The notes under the pieces: model-generated | Told to the model about the DNA's origin: nothing | Database searches by the model: none | What the model saw: the letters and a program-made list of their open reading frames with translations, nothing else | Part shown: positions 44,215 through 54,262 of the stretch, piece after piece | Numbering within the stretch: position 1 is the first letter of the stretch | Layout: the number at the start of each line of letters is the position of its first letter | From: CAWJFJ01 sp963800065 | GTDB lineage: Bacteria > Actinomycetota > Acidimicrobiia > Acidimicrobiales > UBA8190 | Reading direction: 5' to 3' | NCBI GenBank assembly: GCA_963800065.1 | Contig: CAWCZO010000009.1 | Coordinates: 391,920-455,919 of the forward strand | Length of the DNA: 64,000 nt | Translations under genes and position numbers: made by a program

Positions 44215-45255
44215 CTAATCGGCCACACCGGTGGCGTCGGCCCCGGCGGCCCAGCGTTGCCGCCCGGCGGCGAGCTGTTCGACGTCGTACCACCGTTGGA
44301 CACGGTCGAGATGAGGCCACGGCCGAGGATCGACACGGTCGGGCCGGTGGAGGTTGGGAAGGCTCACGACGTCTCCCCAACGTTGCTCGTACACGGCGTC
44401 GATCGACCGGCGTCGAGCGACGAAGCCCTTGTTGCCGATGGACTCGTGCAACGCCGTCCGCGTGGAACCCGGCCCACAGGTCAATTCCAGCTTGGCGCGG
44501 GTCAGCGACTCGTCTCGGTACTGGAAATGGTGGGTGACGATCCCTCCCACCGGTTCGATGAGCGGTACTCCGGTCCGGACCGTGGCGTCGTGGAAGCCCT
44601 CACCGCTCGTCACGAAGAGTCCGCTCCGGTCGAAGCGCTGCAGAGGGTGCTTCCAATGGCCCCGTTCGCACGGGGGATGGCGGCGGGGAGCGAAGGGCTC
44701 GCAGAGCGGTTGGAAGTCGATGGGATGGAACCCCGGGATGTACTCGGGCTTGCCCGACGGCAGATGATTGAAGTAGCTGCTGCCCACCAGCCTGAAGCGC
44801 CTGTCCAGGGTCTGCAGGTACTCCTTGATCGTGAGGCCGTCGGGACCTTCGGGAAACTCGTCGGAGTCGAGCAACAGCCACCAGACGAACGGTGCCCGGC
44901 ACGAAAGCGACTGGCGGGCGATGACGGCGTTGATCAGGATCTGCGAGATCCGGCCCTCGAAGACGTCGGTCTCGTACGACTCGGCCAAGAGGGCTCCCGC
45001 CGATTCGGCGCGCGCCACGGTGGCGTCGGTGCTCCCGTTGTCGACGATGAAGACGGTCTCGGCACCCTGCGCCGTGGCGTTGCGCACCGTCGCCTCGACG
45101 ACGTCCTCGTCCATCCACGTCTTGATGACGGCGAAGAACTTGAACTCGGGAATGACATCGGGGTGGGTCGGGTTGGGCTCGCCGGCCACCTGGGGCCTTC
45201 CCCCGCCCTTCCCGGCCATCGCCTTCACCAAGCGCGCTCGACGTGGGAAGACCAC
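44215..45255 (-). CDS. Glycosyltransferase family 2-like protein (paralogue 2)
   Basis: A 346-residue paralogue of the protein at 19369-20418. The nucleotide strand is VFIVDNGSTDATVARA, the metal motif is LLDSDEFPEGPDGLT, and TLDRRFRLVGSSYFNHLPSG is almost the same in both. The frame is open to 45330, but similarity to the paralogue begins near VFPRRARLVKAMAG, so I use GTG 45255; ATG 45219 is another option. It stays intact in a damaged stretch and is followed by a sulfotransferase gene. Together they may decorate a sulfated surface glycan. Confidence 0.8.
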   Translation of the reverse strand: MVFPRRARLVKAMAGKGGGRPQVAGEPNPTHPDVIPEFKFFAVIKTWMDEDVVEATVRNATAQGAETVFIVDNGSTDATVARAESAGALLAESYETDVFEGRISQILINAVIARQSLSCRAPFVWWLLLDSDEFPEGPDGLTIKEYLQTLDRRFRLVGSSYFNHLPSGKPEYIPGFHPIDFQPLCEPFAPRRHPPCERGHWKHPLQRFDRSGLFVTSGEGFHDATVRTGVPLIEPVGGIVTHHFQYRDESLTRAKLELTCGPGSTRTALHESIGNKGFVARRRSIDAVYEQRWGDVVSLPNLHRPDRVDPRPWPHLDRVQRWYDVEQLAAGRQRWAAGADATGVAD

Positions 45256-45754
45256 ACCGTTTCGAGGGTAACAGCGGCGTGCTGACTGTGCAATCGTTGA
45301 CGTACCGGACCGAGCAGTCGGATCGGGCATGATTGAGTGCGCGCCACCTCCTGATCGTGCTTCCGGCTACGTCGTCGGGATCACCGCTTCGTACGCCCTG
45401 GCTCGTCGTTGCTCGGACGGTACGAGAGCACGTATGGTCGCGCTCCTCCATCGAAGGTGGTCTTCGTCCAGGTCGTCGGATCTGGTCCTTCGTGGTGATC
45501 GGCATCAATCGTCGCCTCGTTCCCACCTCTGGGTGGCTTGCCTTGTCGATCCTCGCGCTGTCGGCCTGGGCCTTGTGGACGGTGGTGCTGTCGCGTCCGT
45601 CGCGCCTTCACGGCCGACTGGTCGCCGACGCCGAGCGGATTCTTCCAAGCCGGCGCCCGCGGTGGGAGGCGAGGGAAAGCGCAACCCCGTCACTGGCGTG
45701 GAGCACCTGCCCCCGGCTGCGATTTCCGGGTCGAGGACCTGACGGCCCGTCGGC
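45256..45754 (+). other. Gap of about 500 bases with a possible small membrane protein
   Basis: No firm gene. A plus-strand frame from GTG 45492 encodes a basic start and one hydrophobic span (TSGWLALSILALSAWALWTV) but then runs into the acyl-CoA ligase region in a wrong frame. It could be a real small membrane protein whose end is frameshifted. The true 5' end of the ligase must lie near the end of this gap. Confidence 0.3.
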
Positions 45755-47207
45755 AGCCTTCCCGCCGCCTGGGCGGACGTCTGGGCGGCGAACCCCGCCG
45801 CCCCGCTCGTCTACGACGTCGGCGCCGGTGACACCGCCCGTTGGGTCACCGCCGGCGATTCGACGATCGCACCCGCCGGGCCGGGGATCCTCCGATGGGG
45901 CTGGGTCTCGGCCGGGGACCGCGTGCTGTGGTGCACCGGATCGTCGTTGGCCGCCGTGGTGGCCAACGTAGCCGGTCCTGCGGACCGGAGCCTGGTCGGC
46001 GTGCCCGCCAACGCCGCGTACACGGCGCGGCGAGCTGGCCCACATCGTGGGGGACGCTCGTCCGTCAGCGGCCGTGGTCGACGACCCCGATCGCGCCCGG
46101 TGGGTGGCCGGGTCGGAGACCGGGCCCCTCGTCGTGCTGACCAGCCGATCTCGACGTGATCGCCGGGGCGGCGCGCAGTTCGGCGTGGGGACCTGACGGG
46201 CTCGATTCGTCGGCCCCCGGTGACCCCGCGCTCATCGCCTACACGTCGGGGACGACCGGATCCCCCAAGGGCGCCGTCCTCAGCCACGGGAACATCCTGG
46301 CCAACAGCGAATCGGTCGCTCTCACGTGGAGGTGGCAGGCCGACGACCGTCTCGTCCACGCACTGCCGATCTTCCACGGCCACGGACTCTGCGTCGCTCT
46401 GTGCACGTCGCTGCTGTGCGGCTCGTCGGTGGTCCTTCTGCCGCGGTTCGACGCCGACGCCGTCCTCGACGCGTCGGCCGCCCACCGGGCGACGATGTTC
46501 TTCGGTGTTCCCACCATGTACCACCGGCTGGCGGCGTCGGCGCGCGTCGACGAGTTGTCCCGGTTGCGCCTGGCCGTGTCGGGTTCCGCCCCCCTGGCCG
46601 CCGACCTGCACGGCCGGATCCGCCGGGACGGTGGGACCGACGTTCTCGAGCGCTACGGGATGACGGAGACGCTCATGACCATCTCCAACCCGTACGAAGG
46701 GGAGCGGCGTCCGGGGACGGTCGGCTTTCCCTTTCCCGGTGTGGACGTCCGCCTCGACGGCGAGGAGATCCTTGTCCGGGGTCCCGACCGTCTTCGGCGG
46801 CTACTGGGAGCGACCGGCGGCCACGGCCGAACGTCTGGTCGGGGACTGGTTCCGTACCGGGGACCTGGCCGTCGTCGAGGACGGCTACGTGAGCATCCGG
46901 GGACGCGACAGCGACCTCATCGTGTCCGGGGGGTACAACGTCTACCCGGCCGAGGTGGAGGACGTCCTTCTGACCCACCCGTCGGTGGCCGAGGTGGCGG
47001 TCACGGGGACACCGTCGGAGGAGTGGGGTGAGGCCGTGACGGCGTGGGTGGTGGCCGACGGGCAGCCCCCCCACGCACCAGGAGCTGGTCGCCTTCGCCG
47101 CCGGTCTCCTCGCTCCGTACAAGCGACCCCGCCTGGTCCATTTCGTCGACGAACTGCCGCGCAACGCCATGGGGAAGGTGCGACGGGTCGACCTGCGCTC
47201 GTCGTAG
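45755..47207 (+). pseudogene. AMP-dependent acyl-CoA synthetase/ligase (frameshifted)
   Basis: Activates a fatty or other carboxylic acid through an acyl-adenylate. The P-loop motif is IAYTSGTTGSPKGAVLSHGN, near 46230. ALPIFHGHGLC, FFGVPTMYHRLA and ERYGMTETLM (adenylate binding) follow. After a change near 46790 come GDWFRTGDLAVVEDGYVSIR and GGYNVYPAEVEDVLL; after another near 47070, PYKRPRLVHFVDELPRNAMG with the catalytic Lys in GKVRR. Several shifts also break the first 400 bases, and no start codon can be named. Stop TAG 47205-47207. Confidence 0.82.
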
Positions 47208-47234
47208 CGGGGTGGCCCATTAGCGTTGGCGGAC

Positions 47235-47648
47235 GTGAAGATCGCCTTCGGTACCGACGAAGAGACCTCGCTGACCGACGCTCTGGTCACCGATCTGGTG
47301 GAGAAGGGCCACGACGTCGAGCGGGTCGGGCGCGGGGAGGCGTGGCCGGAGGTCGGACGGGCCGTGGGGGAGGCGGTGGCGGCCGGCCGCGTCGAACGGG
47401 GCGTGGTCTGCTGCTGGACGGGGACGGGCGTGAGCATCGCCGCCAACAAGGTCCCCGGTGTCCGTGCCGCCCTGTGCACCGATGCAGCCACGGCGGACGG
47501 TGCCCGGAGATGGAACGACGCCAACGTCCTGGCCTTCGGTCTCCGCCTCAGCTCGCCGGCGGTGGTGCGGGAGATGGTCGACGCCTTTCTGCAGGCCGGA
47601 CCCGACGACGCTGAGCTGCCCGTCATCTCCCGAGTCGAAGGCCGCTGA
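47235..47648 (+). CDS. RpiB/LacA/LacB family sugar-phosphate isomerase
   Basis: 137 residues. MKIAFGTDEETSLTDALV opens the Rossmann-like fold; GVVCCWTGTGVSIAANKVPG is the phosphate-binding and catalytic-Cys segment; RWNDANVLAFGLRLSS is the conserved NDANVL block. Family members interconvert ribose-5- and ribulose-5-phosphate or related sugars. GTG 47235 is preceded by TAGCGT at 47221-47226, so it is probably leaderless. Confidence 0.88.
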   Translation: MKIAFGTDEETSLTDALVTDLVEKGHDVERVGRGEAWPEVGRAVGEAVAAGRVERGVVCCWTGTGVSIAANKVPGVRAALCTDAATADGARRWNDANVLAFGLRLSSPAVVREMVDAFLQAGPDDAELPVISRVEGR

Positions 47649-47679
47649 TTGGAAGGCCGCTGATTGATAGCGTGCCCCC

Positions 47680-47970
47680 ATGCCGATGTACCTCATGTTG
47701 TCGACGCTCGGTCCCGAGGGGATGGCCACCCTGCGGGAGAACCCTCAGCGCCTGAAGGAGGTCAACGGCGAGGTGGAGGCCATGGGCGTCCGGGTCGTCT
47801 CGCAGTGGGCGCTCCTCGGTCCCTACGACTTCGCCAGCATCCTCGAGGCTCCCGACGACAAGGTTGTCGCCCGGGTGGCGCTCACCCTCGGTGCCCGTGG
47901 CACGCTCAAGACGAAGACGCTCACCGCCATCCCGATCGACGAGTTCATCGATGCGGTGGCCGGGACGTGA
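47680..47970 (+). CDS. GYD domain protein
   Basis: A 96-residue protein of the GYD family, named for the motif here seen as LGPYDFASILEAPDD. The pattern MYLMLSTLGPEGMATLREN at the start and TLKTKTLTAIPIDEF at the end is typical. It forms a ferredoxin-like dimer in relatives; role unknown. ATG 47680 has TAGCGT 6 bases upstream, like its neighbour. Confidence 0.87.
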   Translation: MPMYLMLSTLGPEGMATLRENPQRLKEVNGEVEAMGVRVVSQWALLGPYDFASILEAPDDKVVARVALTLGARGTLKTKTLTAIPIDEFIDAVAGT

Positions 47971-48010
47971 TGGCCTCGACGGTCAGCCCGCCGGTGACCC
48001 TCGGTCGTGC

Positions 48011-48055
48011 CAGAGCTCAGTGAATCAGAGCTTAGTGAACCAGAGCTCAGTGAAT
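48011..48055. repeat. Triplet of 15-base repeats CAGAGCTCAGTGAAT
   Basis: Units at 48011-48025, 48026-48040 (two changes) and 48041-48055 (identical to the first). They lie between the GYD gene and the minus-strand small protein, ending on its stop codon. Confidence 0.8.
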
Positions 48056-48297
48056 CAGTACCACCACAAACCGGTCTTGTGGCGCTGCGCTCGGACGTCC
48101 TCGTTGGTGAAGACGTCGGGAAGGACGCTGCCGTCGGAGAGACGGCGGACCCGGTACCCGTCCTTGACGGGCTCGGCGACCTCGAACCCTGAGCTCCACG
48201 CCCCGACGTACCGACTGCGTACGTCGACGGCGGTGCCCGCTGTCAGTCCTTTATCGCGCGAAGTGGCCTTGGATGGATCGAAGGCCGTGTTGACCAT
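48055..48297 (-). CDS. Conserved-type small actinobacterial protein
   Basis: An 80-residue protein starting MVNTAFDPSKATSRDKGLTA. GTAVDVRSRYVGAWSSGFEV and RVRRLSDGSVLPDVFTNEDV resemble a short protein common in actinobacteria and ending in an aromatic tail (here GLWWY). No function is known to me. It is soluble and has no obvious catalytic residues. Its 3' end touches the 15-base repeats. Confidence 0.65.
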   Translation of the reverse strand: MVNTAFDPSKATSRDKGLTAGTAVDVRSRYVGAWSSGFEVAEPVKDGYRVRRLSDGSVLPDVFTNEDVRAQRHKTGLWWY

Positions 48298-48559
48298 TCG
48301 CCGCTCCTCCCGCAGCGCCCATGATCCGATGGACCCGGGTGCCGCTGTTCAAGCTTCAGGGGTCAGGGGTCGGGCCCTCGGGGGGGTCCCGGGCCGCTAC
48401 ATCCCATGATGCGCCCAACGGCACCTCTCGACAAGGGTTTGGCGGACAACACGGGGCAAACAGAGGGTGGCGATCTGCAAACAGCGGACAACAATTTGCA
48501 AACAAACGCGACCAATTCACGGCCGGGGCCGGGTGCCCGCGGGCGGGAAGGGGACCCAA
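48298..48559. other. Non-coding gap before rnhB
   Basis: Contains a less GC-rich patch (48440-48525) with repeated TGCAAAC (48475, 48496) and several AAACA runs. No gene supported. It may hold the rnhB promoter; the AT-rich patch suggests regulatory or foreign DNA. Confidence 0.35.
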
Positions 48560-49231
48560 GCCCACCCTCACCTGGGAGAAGCGGTTGTGGGTGGATGGTC
48601 ATCGATTCGTCGCCGGGGTGGACGAGGTCGGACGGGGGCGTGGGCGGGGCCTCTGACGGTGGGGGTGGTCGTGTTGGCGGCACCTCCGTGTCGGACCCCC
48701 TCGGGGCTGCGCGACTCCAAGCAGCTGGTGGAGGAGGTGCGCGAACGCCTCTTCGACCCGCTGGCCCGGTGGTGCACGTCCTGGGCCGTCGGCCACGCCG
48801 GACCCGGGGAGTGTGACTCCCTGGGGATGACCGCCGCACTCCGACTGGCCACCCGTCGTGCGTTCGCCCAGCTGCCCCCGGACCTCCTCCCCGACGCGGT
48901 CGTGTTGGACGGGACCTTCGACTACGTCACTCCCGAACCGGCCCCCTCGCTCTTCGCCGCCGAGGACGACGCGCTGCCCGGTTGGGCGCCGACGGTTCAG
49001 ACGGTCGTCAAAGCGGACGCCAAGTGCTCATCGGTGGCCGCCGCCTCGGTCCTGGCCAAGGTGACCCGTGACCGGTTGATGCGGGCCGACGCCGGGTCGT
49101 ACCCGCCGTTCGAGTTCGACCGGAACAAGGGTTATCCCTCGCCCACCCACAAACGGGCGCTCTGCGGTTACGGCCTGACGGCCATCCACCGGCGCTCGTG
49201 GGTGTACGTCGACGACCTTCCCTGGCGGTAG
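48560..49231 (+). pseudogene. rnhB: Ribonuclease HII (one-base deletion)
   Basis: Removes RNA from RNA-DNA hybrids. The N-terminal RLWVDGHRFVAGVDEVGRG has the catalytic D-E pair; then the frame changes near 48640, where one G is missing from a run (CGGGGGCGTGG), and AWAGPLTVGVVVLA continues. GLRDSKQL, DAVVLDGTFDYV, VVKADAKCSSVAAASVLAKV and DRNKGYPSPTHKRAL are all family motifs. The start codon is unclear; a short in-frame TTG at 48584 is possible. This is a clear homopolymer-type error in a housekeeping gene. Confidence 0.88.
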
Positions 49232-49281
49232 CCCACCGCCGGTGATCAGGAGAGGGCGGGTTCTCCGTCGGCGGTGGCCGG

Positions 49282-49814
49282 GTGAGTCCTCGGGAGGTCC
49301 GGGGGTGGGGCGGTGACCCGCCTCCGGTAGGCGGAAGGGGTTTCCCCGGTCCGGGCCCGGGGTTCACCACCGACGTCCTGATGGCCCGGGTCGACCACCT
49401 GACCGCCGTGGAGCTCGACGTCGATCTGGCCGCCGCTCTGGCGGCCCGGCTGGCCGGCACGAATGTGGAGGTGGTGGTGGGCGACGCCGGTTCCCTGGAT
49501 TTCCCCGACGACCATTTCTCAGGGGCGGCGTCCTTTCACATGCTCCATCACATCGAGACGGATGAGGAGCAGAGGAGGGTCTTCGGCGAGCTGTCCCGGT
49601 CCTCGCTCCCGGTGGTGCGCTGGTCGCCGCCGACGGCATCGAGAACGAGGGGACCCGGGCCTTCCACAACGACGACGTCTACAACCCGATCGACCCCGAG
49701 GATCTCCGACGCCGGCTGGCCGATTCCGGCTTCTCGGACATCGAGATCAGTGTCTACGACCTCGGGTGGCTCTGCACGGCCCAGGCGACCTCCGAGGCGC
49801 TCACGTCTGGACGC
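49282..49814 (+). pseudogene. Class I methyltransferase, 5' truncated and frameshifted
   Basis: Begins directly inside motif I (GPGPGFTTDVLM), so the usual first 40 or so residues, including helix alphaA, are missing. VDHLTAVELDVDLAAALAAR, VVVGDAGSLDFPDDHFSGA and FHMLHHIETDEE are normal. A missing G near 49600 shifts to LVAADGIENEGTRAFHNDDV and RLADSGFSDIEISVYDLGW. The 3' end is unclear. The upstream 50 bases from the rnhB stop hold no plausible missing part, so the truncation may be an assembly or real deletion. Confidence 0.65.
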
Positions 49815-49826
49815 TCACGTCTGGAC
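49799..49826. repeat. Direct repeat GCTCACGTCTGGAC at the end of the acyl-CoA dehydrogenase gene
   Basis: Two exact 14-base copies and a degenerate third one to 49838. The second copy includes the stop codon of the minus-strand gene; the first would supply another stop. Confidence 0.75.
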
Positions 49827-51055
49827 GCTCCGTCTGGAGCGCGGCTCCTTCGGCAGCCCGAGGACGCGCTCACCGATGATGTTGTGGAGGATCTCGTCGG
49901 TGCCGCCCGCCAGCCGCATTCCGGGCAGTCCCAGCACGAACTTGGACCAGGCGTAGGTACCCCATTCACCGGTGTCGGCCACCAGCCGGGGACCGAGGAC
50001 CGTGGCGACCAGATCGCTGACCCGGCGCATGTTCATCGTGAGGGTCAGCTTGGCTATCGACATCTCGGGACCGGGGAGCTGGCCGGTGGCGATCTTGGCC
50101 ATGGCCCGGAGGTTCGTGAACGACGCCACCCGGCCGTTGATGATGATGTCGGCCAGCTGCTGGCGGACCAGTGGGTCGTTGTCCTGGCCCTGATGGCGGA
50201 CGAGCTCGATCAGGCGTCTGCGTCCCCATGTTCCCGCTCCCGCCGCTCGCCATCCCCCCGCCGATGGCCGCCCGTTCGTTCATGAGGGTGGTGAGCGCCA
50301 CCGTCCACCCACCGTTGACGTCGCCGAGCCGATGGGAGTCGGGGATCCGGACCTCGGTGAAGAAGACCTCGTTGAACGAGGCACCCGCCGGTCATCTGCC
50401 GCAGGGGACGGATCTCGACCCCCGGTGCGTGCATGTCGACGACGAAGCCGGTCAGACCCTTGTGCTTGGGGGCGTCGGGATTCGTCCGGCACATGATCTC
50501 GCCGATCTCCGACAGATGGGCACCCGAGGTCCACACCTTCTGTCCCGTGACGATCCACTCGTCCCCGTCGCGGATCGCCCTCGTCTGCAGGCTGGCCAGG
50601 TCGCTGCCGGCCCCGGGTTCGCTGAAGAGCTGGCAGGCCACGATGTCGCCCCGCCACATCGACCGCAGGTACCGCTCCTTCACCTCGTCGGTGGCGTGGG
50701 CCAGGATCGTGGGCGCCACCATGCCGAGTCCGATCCCGTAGGCCGACATCGGCGGTGTGGCGAAGCGGGCCTCGAGGGTGTCGTAGCTGCGTTGGAAGTC
50801 CCGGGACAACCCGCGCCCGCCGTACTCGACGGGGCCCGTGATCCAGCTGAACCCGGCGTCGAACCGCTTCTGGGCCCAGGCCCGGGCGGCCGTCAGCTCG
50901 GCCAGCTCCTCCTCGAGGGTCCGTTCGGGAAGGATCGACACCTGGTCCGACCCCTCGCCCCAGCTCTGCCGGGCTTCGACCCGGGGCTCGGCGTTGGCCT
51001 CCAGGAAGGCCACGGCCGACTGCTCGAAGTCCTGTTCGGAGATGGTCTCGGGCAT
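49815..51055 (-). pseudogene. Acyl-CoA dehydrogenase (two frameshifts)
   Basis: FAD enzyme that introduces the alpha-beta double bond into acyl-CoA. N-terminal helices start MPETISEQDFEQSAVAFLEA. The FAD/substrate loop CQLFSEPGAGSDLASLQTRA is followed by WIVTGQKVWTSGAHLSE. Frame changes near 50390 and 50225 lead to GGWTVALTTLMNERAAIGGG and then MAKIATGQLPGPEMSIAKLT and GMRLAGGTDEILHNIIGERV. ATG 51055 has AAGGGGAA 4 bases upstream. Length and layout are normal after joining. Steroid- or branched-chain-type substrates are possible. Confidence 0.85.
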
Positions 51056-51232
51056 CGATTCCCCTTACTCGTGACCGCCGGGCCCGGCATCGGGTCGTGA
51101 CGGCACTGGTCGGGCCAGGGTATCGACGGGCCGGTCATGCTCGCCAGCAGGGCCTGCTCAGGCAGGGCCCACTCAGAGGGGCCCATCGCAGCAGGGCCCA
51201 TGGCCAGCAGAACCCATAAGGTAGAAAAGGTC

Positions 51233-52183
51233 ATGGCCTACCTCCTGGCGGTCGGAGCAGCGCTGGCCAACGCCCTCACCACCATCCTCCAGCGGATGGG
51301 ACTGGAATCCGCCCCCGCGGAGACGAACCTGCGGTGGAGCCTCATGGCCTACGCGCTCCGCCGCAAGGTGTGGCTGGCCGGCTTCGCCTGCATGGTGGGT
51401 GCTTTCCTCTTTCAATTCACCGCCCTCCACTTCGGTCGCCTGACCACCGTCCAGCCCATCCTCACGCTCGAGCTGCCCTTCCTGGTGGCGATCCTGGGCA
51501 TCTGGTTCCGCCAGCAGCTGGGGTGGCACGAATGGGCCGGATCCCTGCTGGCCGCCGGCGGACTGGCCACCTTCCTCCTACTGGCGTCACCGGGTGGTGG
51601 CAGCGAGACCCCCACCCTCTACGACTGGGGCCTCGTCTCCATCGCCGTCATCGGCGGCGGGACGATCTCGGTCATGTTCACCCGCGTCGGGTCCCCGGCC
51701 TGGAAGGCGGCCATGTTCGGGGTGGCGGCCGCCATCGCTTTCGCCTTCACCGCCGCCCTCATGAAGGAGACGAACGCCGAGATCGGTCGCGGCTGGGGGG
51801 GGGTGTTCACCAAATGGCCGCCCTACGCCCTGGCCGTCTCCGGCCTGGCCGGTCTCTTCCTGATGCAGAACGCCTTTCGCGCCGGGCCGGTCACCGCCTC
51901 GCAGTCGACCCTGGTGATCGTCGACCCGCTGGCCTCGATCGCCATCGGCATCGGGCTCTTCGGCGACCACGTCCAGACGGCCGGGGGCCGCGGCGCAGGG
52001 GAGGCGCTGGCCCTGATGGTGCTCTTCCTGGGTGCCTTCTCGTTGACGCGGTCACCGCTCATCATCAGCGTGAAGAGCGAGGACGGGGACGCCGCCCACC
52101 TGCTCTCGCCGCGGCAGCCGCGGTTTCCGCGGCCGTCCCGATCCTCCGGACTGGACATCGGGCGACCCGGCGACGGCACCGGG
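51233..52183 (+). CDS. DMT-superfamily (EamA-like) membrane transporter
   Basis: About 317 residues with nine or ten hydrophobic segments. The first is AYLLAVGAALANALTTILQR; FGRLTTVQPILTLELPFLVA and LVIVDPLASIAIGIGLFGDH mark the two EamA-like halves. ATG 51233 has AAAGG a few bases before. The frame does not close but runs into the dehydrogenase gene; in the +1 frame a TGA overlaps the dehydrogenase GTG (52184-52187), so a one-base error near the C-terminus is likely. The 177 bases upstream carry repeated CAGCAGGGCC. Substrate unknown. Confidence 0.75.
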
Positions 52184-53470
52184 GTGACCATCCCGAGCGT
52201 CCCTTCCGAGCCTCATCCGTCGGCCTACGACCCGTGGAACGCCATCCTCGAGCGCATCGAGGACGCCGCCGCCCTCGTGTCCCTCGACCCCGACATCCTC
52301 TGCATGCTGCGTTCACCTGAGCGGGTCCTCGAGGTGGCCGTCCCCGTTCGGATGGACGACGGCCACGTCGAGGTCTTCACCGGTTGGCGGATCCACCACG
52401 ACACGTCGCGGGGCCCGGCCAAGGGCGGCATCCGCTATCACCCGACGCTCCATGCCCGGGAGGTGGCCGCTCTGGCGGCCGAGATGACCCTCAAGACCGC
52501 CGTGGTCGACATTCCCTTCGGCGGTGGCAAGGGTGGGGTCCGCTGCGACCCCGACCGGATGTCGTCCGGCGAGCTTGAACGGATGACCCGCCGCTACACC
52601 TACGAGATCGCCACCTTCCTCGGGCCCGAACGCGATATTCCGGCCCCGGACGTCAACACCGACGAACGGGTCATGGCCTGGCTGCTCGACACCCTCGACA
52701 TGCTCCAGGGCCGATCGATGCCGGCCGGGGTCACCGGCAAGCCGCTCGCCGTCGGCGGGATGCCGCTTCATTCCGGCGCCACGGCGTCCGGCGTCGTGCG
52801 CTGCGTCCGTTCCGTCTTCGCCGCCAAGGAGATGGAGCTGGCCGGCGCCCGCGCCGTCGTCCAGGGCTTCGGCAAGGTCGGCGCCCCATTGGTCTTCCTG
52901 CTGTCGTCGGCGGGCATGCGGGTCGTCGCCGTCTCCGACGTGGGAGGTGGCGTCTACAACCCGGGCGGGATCGACGCCGCCGAGCTCTCGGACCACGTCG
53001 TCCCGCACCGGGACGGTCGCGGGGTTTGACGGGGGCCAGCCCATCGTGGCGCCGACATCTGGGCGATCGACGCCGAGCTGGCCGTCCCCGCCGCCCTCGA
53101 GGGCGCCATCGACGTCGGCGGCCAAGGCCTGAAGGCGTCGGTGGTGGTGGAGGCGGCCAACGGACCGACCACGCCGGAGGCGGACGAGATCCTGGCGGAA
53201 CGCCAGGTGACCGACCGTCCCCGACATCCTGGCCAATGCCGGCGGGGTGACGGCGTCGTACTTCGAGTGGGCCCAGAGCCGGCAGGGGTACGCCTGGGAC
53301 GAGGACCTTGTGGCCACCCGCCTGGCCCGGACCATGGACGACGCTTTTACCGACGTCTGGGACAGGTCGACGAAGATGGGGGTGTCGATGCGCCGCGCCG
53401 CCGGCGTCGTGGCCATCGACCGCCTGGCCGCGGCCATCTCGGCGCGGTCGGGCTCTTCCCGTGAGGCTCG
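52184..53470 (+). pseudogene. Glu/Leu/Phe/Val dehydrogenase (frameshifted)
   Basis: NAD(P)-dependent deaminating dehydrogenase, most like glutamate dehydrogenase. The N-terminal dimer region has VEVFTGWRIHHDTSRGPAKG, GGIRYHPTLHAREVAALAAE, and the catalytic Lys in DIPFGGGKGGVRCDP. DIPAPDVNTDERVMAWLLD and GARAVVQGFGKVGAPLVFLL (NAD loop) follow. It changes frame near 53020 and again near 53215, ending with ANAGGVTASYFEWAQSRQGY and AAGVVAIDRLAAAISAR. GTG 52184 sits on a GTGA. The exact end is uncertain. Confidence 0.85.
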
Positions 53471-53479
53471 CGGCGCCTC

Positions 53480-54087
53480 GACCAGCCGCCCGGTCGATCC
53501 ACTCCTGGAGGTGGGGGCTCTCGTTGCCGATGGTCGTGTCGTTCCCGTGGCCGGGCAGCACCATGGTCTCGGGACCGAACCGGCTGAAGAGCCGCTCGTC
53601 GATCGACCGGATGATGGTGTCGAAGTCCGCCGCCTTCGAACTTCGTGTTCCCCGGTCCGCCGGGGAAGAGGGTGTCACCGCTGAAGAGCAGCGGCGTGTC
53701 GTGGAGAAAGAACGAGATCGACCCCGGCGTGTGGCCCGGATTGGCGATCGTCTCCAGCCGCAGCCGGCCCACCTCGAGGACGGCGCCGTCCTCGAGGAGC
53801 AGGTCGTAGGAGGGCAGCATGCCGGCGTCGGCGGCCGACACCGACACCGCGTAGCCGGCGTCGCGGACGGCCGGCACGGCCTGGATGTGGTCCCAGTGGC
53901 CGTGGGTCTCGACCACCTGGCGCACCCCGAGCTCCTGGCACATCTCGAGCAGCAGCTCGTGCTCGTTGGCGGCATCGACGAGGACGGCGTCGCCCGTCTC
54001 CTTGCACCGGATGACGTGCACGTTGTTGTCCATGGGGCCGACCACGACCCGGTGGACCTCGACCAGGCTGTCCTCGTAGTGGAGCAT
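53480..54087 (-). pseudogene. MBL-fold metallo-hydrolase (frameshifted)
   Basis: Small beta-lactamase-fold hydrolase of the glyoxalase II-like group. MLHYEDSLVEVHRVVVGPMD starts at ATG 54087, after GAGGAG. The zinc motif is VETHGHWDHIQAV; the next ligands are ETIANPGHTPGSISFFL and LLFSGDTLFPGGPGNTKFEG. After a shift near 53637 it continues DTIIRSIDERLFSRFGPETM and PGHGNDTTIGNESPHLQEWI. The last few codons overlap the convergent dehydrogenase. Substrate unknown. Confidence 0.8.
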
Positions 54088-54262
54088 GTTCTCTCCTCGG
54101 GTCTGGCCTCGCGGCCCGCTGCTCGGGCGCGGCGCCGAGGGGGTCCGGGCCCGCCAGCTATTGACTCGGTGGTCAACAATGGCCCCCGTCTGGTAGACAA
54201 CGATCGTCGCCAATCCGCCCGGGGACCCGACGATCCCGGGGACCGTCGAGGGGGATCGACCC

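Noticed and set aside
48321..48560. Long N-terminal extension of RNase HII from ATG 48321
   Set aside because: Low-complexity sequence over a repeat-containing gap with no relation to the family; rnhB similarity starts near 48565.
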